From: Anthonomus grandis grandis
Taxonomy: Eukaryota > Arthropoda > Insecta > Coleoptera > Curculionidae
Length of the DNA stretch: 64,000 nt
Assembly (NCBI RefSeq): GCF_022605725.1
Contig: NC_065550.1
Span: forward strand, 7,626,001-7,690,000
Direction: 5' to 3'
The notes under the pieces were generated by a model. The model had not been told where the DNA came from, made no database searches, and saw nothing but the letters and a program-made list of their open reading frames with translations. This document shows positions 26,901 to 38,900 of the stretch, piece by piece. The number at the start of each line of letters is the position of its first letter. The first letter of the stretch is position 1. The translations under genes were made by a program, and so were the position numbers.

Positions 26901-29900
26901 AAAAATTGTCTTTTAATAGGAACCACCTTTTCGCGACATACGGTAATAGGTTTTCAGGCATTTTATTATGCCTTGATCCATTGGTTGTATGACAGAAGTG
27001 CAATTGGGAGGCAAAAATTCTAATCTGATATTTGCCAGATCTACATTCTTTGGATGAGCTGCACAATTGTCCACTAGAAGCAATATTTTTCTTTTTTGAT
27101 GTCTTAGTTTTTCATCCCACTCTTTCAAATAATTAATAAAAATGTCTGAAGTCATCCATGCGCGTCTATTCGATTTATAAATAACAGGCAGGTTTTTAAT
27201 ATTTTTCATGCACCTCGGTCGTTCGTATTTACCAATGATAAGAAGTTTACATTTTTCACTACCTGTCATATTTGCACAAACCCAAACGATGTATCTTAGC
27301 TTTGATTGTTTGCCTCCCACACACTGTTCTCCTCTAAATTTCAGTGTACGGTCTGGAGTCATCTTGTAAAATAGTCCGGTCTCATCCCCATTAAAAATAT
27401 CTTCACAGCTGTAATTTTGTGCAATACCTGGCCATTTCTCGGTTAACCAGTTCACCACAGCTTCCCTGCAAACATCTCCTGCTTCACCGGACACTTTGCC
27501 GACATTGATGTTGTGACGAACTTTAAAACCCTCGAGCCAACCCGTAGAGCACTTAAAATCTCTACCGTGTAATCCCTTAGATAAATCTTCCGCTTTTGCT
27601 TTTAAAAGTGGTCCACTTATAGGAATATTTTCGGTTCTTCTCACCTCAAACCATCGAATAAGAGCTTGATCCACATCTGGGCGTACGGGATTCCTAATTT
27701 TCTTAATTCTTTGCGATTTATTTTCACTTGCTTGCTTGACTTTTTCACGATTGCTCCAAATTGTAGAAACTGTTGTTTTTGCCATATTTTCCCTTCTCGC
27801 AATTTCCGATTTGTTAATGCTACTTTCAATACTTTTAATGATGTCTATTTTTTCTTTCAAATTTATAGCTCTACGCTTATCCGTCATTTTACCAAAAAAA
27901 CTACTAAAACTCGCACTCGCACAATAACACGCAATGTCCAATCTAAAACTACCGGTCATCTCATTTTGCATGTTCTATAAAAATTCTCAGAGTCGAGAAC
28001 TGGAAATCCCCGGTGGCCTCGGTGCTAATGCGTGACGACAGAGAATCTTCTCAGTATCGATTAATGGGAATCCCCGACAGAGGTGGAAAATTACTGTCAA
28101 TCGGGCAAAAATATTGAACGTTATAGCCGGAGTTAAAATTTTAGTTAGTACGTTATATCCAGTAAAATGACAAGACTATTTGGGCGGGTTCCGAATTATA
28201 AGTACGTAATAACCGGAAGTACGTTACATCCCATGTACGTTATAGACGGAGTACACTGTATATAGCTCTAAATACAGCAAATTCAAATATGTTACTGACA
28301 GGAGAAATAAACAATTTTCTATCTGGCTGTCACATATGATATGTGCTGTTTTTTACCAAAGCCTACTTCTATAAAAATTAAAAGATTTGGAAAATGGAAA
28401 AATGACAATGTAATATCGGAAATATCGGAAACAGCTAAAATGAGGTATATGGTATTATATATTTTTGAAAAGAGGATATCAAGGGCTTTAAGAATTTATA
28501 AGAAAATAATATGTGTTCCATAAAAAAAAACTTTTTGGAATATTAACTTTATGAAACACCCTGTATAAAAATATATAACATAAAAATATTTATTATTAAA
28601 AAGTATTTCGAGAAAGTGTTTTCAGAAGTCAATTATCTTTAATAGCAAAAAAGTTATGGCTAATTACCGAAATCGACCAAATTCAAGAAACGCCCCCTAG
28701 CGGCCAAACAGTTTGACAGTTTGACATGTCAATTTTTTTCTATCTGTTCGGAAAATACGAGTTTTCTGTCAAAACAGTCGAAATCGCACCACCCTGTACA
28801 CATGCCAAATCTGACGAAACTCGAAGCTTAAATAGCGGATGATGTCCTATTTTTCAAGAGGGCCAAGAGAACATTTCAGTTGGAAATCTTGCTCAGACGT
28901 AGCCGAGTGTTTAACAATAAATGATGTATACCCTTTAAAGCATCTATTAGTTAGTACTATCATGAGATGTGTGGTTAAGAGAATCAGAGATAATCAGGGT
29001 AAAGGCGGATGATCGCGAGAATAAGTGAATTCTGGTTTTTCAGATAATTATTTATGTACAAAACTACACTTTTACTTACTGCTCTATCCTTCTTTACATA
29101 AAGAGTTATTCTCAATTACTTGCAGGAATGCAGGTTGTAAAAATTGGATGTTCTCCAATTTCGATTTATTTTTGAATCAGAAGTTCCTTACATATTATAG
29201 ACTTTAATAATACACATGCATTGCAAATAAGCTGATTTTAAAATCCTTACGAAATTAAATTAGACCGTATGGGTTTGTTTACCAGTTAGGTAATGTTCTC
29301 TACGTTACTACACAGTCAAAATATTACGGGTAAAATTAAAAAAACATGTCACCTTCCAAGAATTATATAATGGCCTTAGAACATAGAATACACTAGAGTA
29401 AACATTGGCTGTTTTGGATTGAGCGCAACAGCTACATAGGCAATCATGGCATAGGAAATATTTTGTTGATACACATGTTTAGTATTCCTTGTTGCCAATG
29501 ATTACTCAATTTTATTAGAAAAAAACTAATAATAATTATAATTTAATTTAGATTCTTTACGTTGCCAAACTTCCACACAGAACGGCAACGCTGTAAATTT
29601 GGTCCTGAAATATACTCTCGATAAAGATATTTGGCAACTACGCTCGTTGTTTACCTTTGGATTTTAGATAGTGTACTTTTCATATAGTATTAAAAAGATA
29701 TGTTAAGCGATTTCACTGCGTGTTTTTACTTAATAATAAAATTAAAAACTTCATTTTTGCTAAGGTCACATATATTGGGAAAAATTGAATTCAAATCGTT
29801 CCTTTCACAGGTGTCATCGTTATAGGTTATAAGATTATAAAAGACGATATATTTGTGAAATATCTACTGGTTATTGGATACGAAAATTAAGATTTTTTAT

Positions 29901-32900
29901 TTATTTTAGGAAAATATTAATAAAAGTGTGTTGTTAAGTATATTGTTATAATTAAAATTTTCGCTTATTCGAACCAGCCCAACTAGCAAAATGGAATTCT
30001 AAAAGAACCGAATTATTGTATAACAATCGAATAGCGTTGTTTTAGGGACTATTTGTTTTTATTAAGCCTTTTGTTGGGATAATTTTGTTCTATAAATAAA
30101 ATTGTTGTATTAAATGGTTTTATATTGGCTTTTACGATATATCCTATAACGCAATATACGATAATTTCTTTTAAAATTATATAATACGTTATAAGCAAGT
30201 TTTATACAATATCAAAAATATAATTTTATAAGACCTGTATACCTATTGTATAAGAGTTCTATAATATACTATATTAGAGCACAATAAAATAGTTACTTAA
30301 GATTGTCTTATAAGAGCTGTATAGTGTTGCATAATAAATATTTTATAGCATTGAATTGCACTGCATAATAAAACACTTTTATACGTGAACTTTAGATACT
30401 ATACGATATTCTCCTTTATAAATACCTTATAGGATAAAACAGTGTCTGACAGAATAAATTTGTTCTAAGATCTGCGTTATAAGAGTGAAGTGAATGCCGT
30501 AACCTCACTTTTGCACTAAAATATTTTATTTTGATGGGTGACAAATTTAATTAAAATAATAATACTTAATAATGAATTCTCAGTGGAAAAAAATTAACAA
30601 ACGCAGTGGCAATATTAAAAGAGCTTGTAAGAAAAAATATCAATAAATTCTTGCAAGTAATCCAGAGATTGTTTGTTCTCATTTTAATGGAAGTAGGCCT
30701 GATACCACAGAGCTTGAGAACATAATTCCTCCGATCCCACAAGACAAACCAGATAATAATAGTAATAGTATGGATATTCCAAATCTGGAATCTGAGGATA
30801 CTTCTTTTGATAATGTAAATGATGGTCCGATTTCTACCGATGACGAAGAAAATACAAAATTGCTTTCTGAAACTAAGAAAAAAATTGAAATTAGAAAGCG
30901 GCTTATTACTTGGGCAACCTCTTATAATATTACACATTCAGCATTAAGGGAGCTTTTTACCATATGGAATGAAGCTATTCCAAATTTCCTACCAAAAGAT
31001 CCCCGAGTGACAGATAATTGGATATTCCCATTTATTAGAACTGTAGTTTTTGACGTCACGAGGGTTACCGGCATTGTTATCTCCGAGCGATTCACGGCGG
31101 CGGCGTTCAATTTAGATAAGCTATCTATTTGCCTTTAGCTATAATAATATTTGATATTACTATGGAGCGCTCTACTATTACTACGCGTTTTCGGAAACAC
31201 TGATGCGATTAACCCAATCATCAGCTGTCAATCATTATCTTGCATCTTTCTTTAATGAACACTATTGAAAAAAGATATGTGATATCAGCTGATGATTGGG
31301 TCAACCGGATCAGTGTTTCCGAGAACGCCTACTATTAAATATTTATCAGATGTTTTAAAAGTTTAAATTTTTATTAGGTACCATATAAGATCTGGCAACC
31401 TCTAGTTTTCGTGAATCTCAATATTATTATTACTTACAAAATTTTTTTATTTTTTTTAAATACAAAAACAGTTGTATAGTGCCTATATATTCTTCGTTAT
31501 AAAACAGTTTTATCGTATACCGTTTTATTTTCAAATGAAACATTCTTTAAGGCAGTTATTCGGGATAAAATTGTTGTATTATAAATCGCCATGTTTAAAT
31601 AAGGAATTCTTGTATTGCCTATCTCCGCCATTATGAACAATTAAGTTGGAAACATGAGACTAAATTGAAAAAAGTGACTTTATTATTATTTAGAGAATTA
31701 TATTGTGAAAGGATCGTCACATGCTGTAATGAACCATTAAAATCATTAAAAAAAAGAATTTTAAGAAAAAAAATATTATATTTTTTTAAATGTTTACGTG
31801 GTGAAACTTAACCAAAATTAAAGCGCTTCATTTTTTTTTCAAACACATGCCTACAATCTATCAATAAAATTTGCGCCGCATTAAAATTTGTGCAATTCAA
31901 ACCTTCCAAATGATTTAATAAAATATGCTATATTATAACTGCCCCGCCATATTTTTACGACCGATATCCGCCCAAGTCTCCATTTTTACAACAATGCAAT
32001 GCATAACCTCTAGATTTTTTCACAATAACATGCTTAAAATATAATTTGGTTCTAATTTTCTGCACTAAAAAATAAAATGCTTTTTAAGCTGCTAAATGAT
32101 AAAATGTTTTGCATATAATGCATTATACAAACATTTTATAAGACTTTTATAGTGCCGCTTTAATCCCATTTTATAGATGTGACAACGTGACACACTATAA
32201 AACCATTTTATAGTAGCTGAAGAAACATACATAAAACAGTCGTATACACTTTTAATAGAACTGTTATACTACCAAACTGTTCTATAAAAATGGGCCCTTT
32301 TTGGTTGTATAAGGATCATATAATTGTTGTGTAGCACGTTATAGGAATTTTAGTATCCTAAAAGATATATCTTATAGTTATTTATACAGACCGGTCGATA
32401 TCCAGCGACCAAAATCGAGAACGCAGTTATAGTCCGCGCCCGCTGTTATTTAATCAATATAAAGCCCGTATCTCGTGGAATTCTCAAGAAATTTTAATAA
32501 TTTTTGGTACATATAGTAACAATGAATAACTAAATCAATTTATGATGTTTACAAACCTCTACAAACTAAGGTTTTTTTTTAATTAATTTAAAAAATCGAA
32601 GAGTTTTTGGGAGTTAGGACCTTTTTCATTTCTTTAACATTTGACTTTTTAATTAATTTTGACACAAAAATCTTAGTTTGTAACCACCATAAATTGATTT
32701 AGTTATTCTTTTTTAATAACTGGACAAAAAATTAAAATTCCTTGTTTAATTTAAAAATAATGGCCCATGAAAAACTGTAAAAGCAAACCAGCAAGGTTTA
32801 CGCTTTAAATGTGAAAATAAAAAAAAACGCTGTGATCTGTGTACTTTTGTTTCCGGGTTTTAAATATCAAATTATTTTCTAAATCTGACCTTGGGAATTT

Positions 32901-35900
32901 ATACATTACATTAAAAAATGTAATCTTATACCCTACTGTTTCTTTATTCGAAGGGAAGCTCTGACCAGGCTTTTCTAAAGTTGAAAAATTTGGAAAAAAT
33001 CACTTTACTAGGCTACTAGGCGTCTCAAAAAATTGGTAAAATAACCTTCCCAGCCGAGTACTAAATTGTCGTATTTTTCTCAACCCTTGTCATTTATTCC
33101 AAGCCATGCTATAAAGCTAGGTGAGACTCGGTGAAAAAAAGTTAGACTAAGAAAACTTACTTTTTGATGTAGACTTATTTTAACCAAACATTGATTCCAA
33201 TTTCAAGACGAAGTTTTTATAAGAACTATTATTGCCGAGGTATGAGGAATGAATAAGAAATGAAAGGTGATTCATAATAAAATTATATCTATTCAAAATT
33301 ATATAACAGTCAGCCGTTAGTGGTCTATGATAAAAGCTTACAAACAAAAATGTATATCCTTCCCTCCTTGCCGTTTTTTGGAGAACTCCAAAATGATTGC
33401 AGAACTGGGAAGTTGATTTTCTCGCTAAACGGTAAGCGCTAAACCTAATAGGAGAAGTTATTGAACAGAAAAAATAATTATAAGTTCTCTACGATTTACG
33501 TTTGGGAGTGAAGCTATATAACCAAGCAAAGTTAAAGGGTGCCAAAGTTATCGAAACACATTTTTTGCATTCATAATGAAACTTTTGTATTTTGTACTAT
33601 CCCTGCTTTTTAAAGAGAGCACGAACAAACCAAGTATAATTTTTTAACGATTTATTGCTTTCGTAATAAACTGCAGTTATTCCTTGTATCATTTTATATT
33701 TGGTCGCTCTCTAAGATTTATATCTCATGTTATTCGGCTAAAAATATTGTATGGTTATCATGGTAAAAAAAAACAAAAACTTTACTGCTTGAATTCTTTA
33801 TTTTTATCTATGATCAATTGTTTGAATGCGATTGGTTGAGTACGGAGCTACGACGGAATTGTGTACACCATTCACATATGGTGTTATTTTTGGTGCGGTT
33901 ATGTTTTCCTGGAACTTCTTTTAAATCTGTCAGTTGCACCGATGATAATAGGGATAACTTTGGTACCCATGTTCCACATTCTCTGTATTTCTATTGGTAA
34001 ACCTTTGTACTTATTAAGTTGTTTTTCTGCCTCTTTCTGCGTTATGTTGTAGTCCGATAGAACTCATATATCGATCAGGAGACATTTTTCATTTTTCTTG
34101 TTGTTAATCACTAGGTTTGGTATGTTTGCTGTAATTGTTTTGTTGGTATAAGTATGGGTGTCTTACATGATGATAACTTCACCAGTACCATTTCTCATTT
34201 ATATCTATGTTGTAGTGTTTTCAGATGTTCCAGTGAACGTGTTTTGCTAATATGTTAAGTCGGTTCAGGCACCGTCTATAGATTACAACAATTACAATTA
34301 TTTTGTTGTAATCTATACAACAAAATATAGGTGGTTCAGGTATTCTTTTTTGCCACAATAGGGCCCCAAAAATTATATGATGAATGATTTCACTGAGTCT
34401 GCATTTTTGTTCACAGCTAGTTTCCATTTTTGCTTACATATATTTTGTTGATATGACAGCGCACTTGTTACTATGAGATGTTTGTTGGCATACTTTATCA
34501 GTGCCTCTTTTTATTGTCTCATTTTCTGTCTTTCTTTGCAAATTGGGTTTCAACTTCTCCATTTTTCCATTAGGCCATCTTTTATTTGGTATTTCGGATG
34601 TTGTATAAGTTACGGTCTTCTGTTTCTTCATCTCCACTGCTATGGCCAAGATCATCGTTAACGTGGTTTTGCGGGTCTCTGTAGACCATACCTTCATTCT
34701 TTTAACATTTAATTATTCTTAATCCGTTCGTTTGTGTTATAGTCCATCATTTTAATCTATCGCAAGGTATAAACGTCGGATTGGTCTAAGAATTCGATCC
34801 TGTTCTGTTTAGTATGGTGCTGAGAGGAAACAATGGTACACAAAACAACAAGGAATCTCTTTGGTAGCTGCCACTTTTTATTTGTATGTTTTTGATGCTG
34901 ATGTTGCCGGAGTTGTTCCTGCTATCGGTTAAAAGTCACTGACTCGTCGTTCACTTATCCCAGATATATCAGATATCAGAAGGATGAAGCTCTGATGAAG
35001 TCCTTTCCATGTTATCGCACTCTGTTTTTTACCTTTATTTACAAAAATAAACTTAGACTAAAAGTACATAATGTGTTTTTTAAACTAGTTGATGTCATCT
35101 GCGTTTCGAATGAACTTTCTGAAGATTTGAGATGTGGATAATAGCGTCGGCTTCTGCATCAGCTTATAGATGCTTTTCTTGAGGTTGAGCAGTTTCATGT
35201 TTTCGATCAGGCTCTTTGGTATTACTCCTGTTGTTGACACAATAATTGGAACTGTCCACACCTCTCTCATTTCCCATTGTCTTAGTATCTGGTGTTCTAG
35301 ATCCCTGTACGATTTAAATTGAAGTATCTTTTCATTAGGTTTTACTCCTAGGTTGTTATTATTATGGGAATAGCTACATCAATAATGGTTGTCTTTCTAT
35401 TTTAATTAATTAAAATTTTATCGATTAGTATTAGATTATGTCCTATTGTGACGTACTCGTTGGTCTATGAGTACAGTGCGATCCCAATACAATTTGTGTT
35501 GGTCATTTTCAAGAACTGGTTCCGGCTTATAGTTATAATATGGCACCATGGCTGCCGATAAGAAGTTTAGTTTTTCTGAGAACTCTTGATGCAGTATCTT
35601 TGGAACTAGATCATGTCGTTCTTTATATTCCGTTGGTGCAAAAGTTTGACATCCACCGGTGACATGCTGAATAGACTCCGTTGTCTCACATCCATACCTG
35701 CATCTGTCACTTTGTACGACAAACTTTAAATAATTTCTTGTTGGTATTACTTGATCTTGGATAGCCACAAGAAACCCTTTAGTTTCGGGAAAAAGCTATT
35801 CCGAAGACAACCAGTAGGTCGACGCCGCTATGTAGACATACTTTTGTTGAACCTCATCAACATGCGTTTCATTTTCGGACTATATGACAGGTTTGGAGTA

Positions 35901-38900
35901 TTATTGCCTTCTGCATATGTATTATGATGGTCGGTGATAATCCGATATCCTGAATATTCTTAGAGAGCTTTTTGTTGATATTATCCTCTTTGCCGAAATT
36001 ACCAATGGAATTGTAGAAACTTTGTTCAACTGACAGATTTCGATAATAAGACCAGTTTTCCTATTTTTATTCATAATGACTATATGAGGTCTGTTGTAGT
36101 CACCTGTCATATCCGTTATGGGTCGATTCTAGTATAATACCATTGTGGGTATTTCTTGGGAGTCGTATTTATATTATGGTTAGCAGCTTGATTGTGGCGA
36201 CTTAGATAGGCGTTGTCTGCAAGTTCTCGGTAACCTGCAATGCTTTATTGGCTGCAATGGTTCGGATGTGTTTTATCGACTCACCCACTGTATTATATTT
36301 TATGCATCTATTTTCGACTTCGAGTTGAGTATTTTTCGTAATTTAGTGTTCTTACTACTCTATCTTGTATGACCATAAAGAAACCCTTGATATCTGGGTA
36401 GAGGTAACCAGCTCTAAGCAATGCTAACGAATACGGTTGGTTAACATTATCCGGCTGTGGGCGCTTTGGAAACTTGTAGAGCAATGTAGAGCTTGCTTCG
36501 TCTATGCAGCTAGTTCTTGTTGGGCTGAGCTTATGTTAAATTCTAAATCTCTGTAATAAAGATTTAGAGATGTATATTGTATATACCCTCGGTCTTCCTG
36601 AGCTGCCAATCTCATTAATGTATCGTTGAAGTTTTGGTTCTTCTGCCCATAAGGTAATGTAACACCTCTTTTACATTAAGGCACGTTGAGAATGTTGCCT
36701 TTAGAGCCTTAAGTATGTTAGGATTTGTCTTAAGAAACTGTAAACTATTTAATAACCCCTCAGCAATTAAAACACTTTTTTATAATTTTGTCACGTCAAG
36801 ACTTGAGTATGGCTCTTTAATTTGGAATCCCTACTACATTTGCCATGTGAACACTCTGAAAGCCGTTCAAAGGCATTTTTTTTAAATATTTGGTATACCG
36901 AGAGAATAGTGTCTACCCAGATAGTATAGGTATATATCATACTTTACTGTTATCAAGATTTGGAGGAGTGCCCTTAGCTGAACGTCGGACGTTACATTCA
37001 ATCAGTTTCTGTGGAAGGTCCTTCTGGGGAAGGTCATTAACAACAAAATTGATTTCTCCATCCTTCTGGAATAATTATCTTTTCATGTACCCCGGCTGGA
37101 AGCAAGGTATAAGCCTGCTTGTGCTCCCGACCAAGCAAGATCGAATATTATGTTGCATGATCTCATTTTCATTATGTCCAAAAATTTTAATCTCATCTCT
37201 GATAAGGGTGAAATGAACAATTGTAGCTTATTGTAACTTTTAAATATATGTAGAAATTCCCCTATATTTGTCACATAATTGTTATGTTCTGTGCGCTGGC
37301 TGGAGGCTTGAGTAGAATTTGTTTGTTGGTTTGGAAAGTTAAAGCAATTAGCAAGTATGTATGTATTTAGTTTTAATTTTTAGCTATTAAGTTATACTTA
37401 TTATTATATTTTATCCTGTCTTTTGTAATGTGCTTATTGGTTTAAATTTTATCTTTAAGGGAACTACAAATTTTTTTTTCTATGCAATTGTAAATTGATT
37501 TTCCTTTAATTGGACATTAACCTATTGGAAATAAATACTTATTATTATTAGGACATGCCTTGTAAATTTCCAGTACTTTCATTAGTCAGTTATGAGAGAC
37601 AGAATCAAAAGTCTTCCGATAACATGCGATAAAGTCATGCGATAACAAGAAAGAAGGATATAGAACTTATCGAATACGAGTTGATGGTTATCGTCAATAA
37701 GCTGGTCCTGCAGATGATCTGTTTCCTCTGGTTGAACTGCTGGGTCATCTGTTGGTTGGTTTTTACCAATTACTTCATTCATTTTCTCTGGTGTGTGTTT
37801 ATGACAATTTCCTCTTGGTGTATGATATTACCACTATATTTAGCTCATGGGTCCATTTTATAAGTTCAGTGGTGGCTCTCCAACAAGCAATCGGTGGGCG
37901 AGCCAGTAGGAGTTTTGAAACTCTTAAGCCTTTTTGGATTCCAGATTAACTATAGCGAATAATTAATTAGTTCACTAATTGCTGCAATGCTGGCTTCAAA
38001 CTTTAACTAACCATAAGTATCACTCAAGTTCTTTAGGAGAAAATGTAGAAAATAAGTGAATATGTATCAAGCAATATTGCCATTTGATCAGAAATAAATA
38101 ATAAAAATAGGCATTAAATTTTGTCCGGGTGCCAAGAATACATTGCGTGACGTAGCCTCCAATTCATTTGAAAAATCCCTTATTAATACTAGAGTATATT
38201 CATCTTTGAGAAATTGTATATTTAAATAAACATCATCGTGATCTCAATTTACGTAAATAAAATATAATTTGTGAATCACATTTTTACGAGTATATATCTT
38301 TCCAAAGATCTATTTATGCGATTTGCAATGGCAAAAATATCGTGAAAAACCAGATTATTTTTAGAAAATTCAATGTAACGCGTGGTTGGAACATTTGAGC
38401 AGCAGGATGTTTATATTTTATCAGTTTAGTACTTTCTAATTATTTTTGTAGGTTTTTAATTTTCACGTTCGATGTAATATGATGCGGTATTGGTTTATTG
38501 ATTGGCACCCAATCTTTAAGCCAAAAAATAGATTTTTTATAGGTTGTTTTATTTTAGATCAGTTTAAGTCAAGATGTGTTCTAATCGACTGTAGTAAAAG
38601 ACTATAGCAGAATTGCCTCATACTGTAAGTCGCAAATAATTAATAAAAGGTATTTTTTATAGCCCGGTCCCATCCCTGGTATGCGTCCTACTTTGGGTGG
38701 AGCTGGACACGTGGTTCCTCCATCAAAGCACAACAACCATGGAATATCGGGCATTTTGCTGCCTATGTACACTATTGGGTTTGTGATATTTTTCGTTTAT
38801 AACATTATGAAGGTAAAGCTATTACTGATTTTATTATTTTATTTTTTTTATTGATATTTATTTTAGTTGGTATATAAGAAAAAACAGGAAGATTATGTAG

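Larger units (their letters stand above)
25671..28258 (-). mobile_element. Tigger/pogo-type element nested in the mariner
   Basis: Terminal inverted repeats of about 24 bp are CAGTGAACTCCGGTTATAAC at 25,671 and the near-complement ending at 28,258, flanked by TA at 25,669-25,670 and 28,259-28,260. Short copies of the TAACCGGAxGTACG motif are repeated just inside both ends, perhaps as transposase-binding subterminal sites. It carries one minus-strand transposase pseudogene. Confidence 0.88.
24227..28563 (-). mobile_element. mariner-like element with TIRs of about 215 bp, carrying a nested Tigger
   Basis: Termini are CAGGGTGTTTCATAAAGTTG at 24,227 and its complement ending at 28,563, flanked by TA at both ends. 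The inverted repeats match for roughly 215 bp, to about 24,445 on the left and 28,345 on the right. The element's own minus-strand transposase lies at 24,563-25,668, and a Tigger element occupies 25,671-28,258, just upstream of the transposase. Confidence 0.8.
23944..28796. mobile_element. palindromic (hairpin) element split at its centre by a mariner
   Basis: Two arms, 23,944-24,226 and 28,564-28,796, are inverted copies of each other and both end in a CAGGGTG-type terminus (left ACAGGGTGTTGCGATTTCGA, right its diverged complement). The right arm lacks about 50 bp near its middle. If the mariner between them is removed and its TA duplication collapsed, the arms join into a single palindrome of about 0.5 kb centred on that TA. 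Confidence 0.7.
30040..32395 (+). mobile_element. unclassified DNA transposon with repetitive subterminal regions
   Basis: The flanks 30,085-30,490 and 32,085-32,395 are unusually dense in short motifs of the forms TATAAGA and TTTATAG (for example CTTATAAGAGCTGTATAG, CATTTTATAAGACTTTTATA). They lie on both sides of a TE-like ORF (30,572-31,138). Dense subterminal motifs around a central ORF suggest a DNA transposon. Exact termini and a target duplication could not be fixed. Confidence 0.5.
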
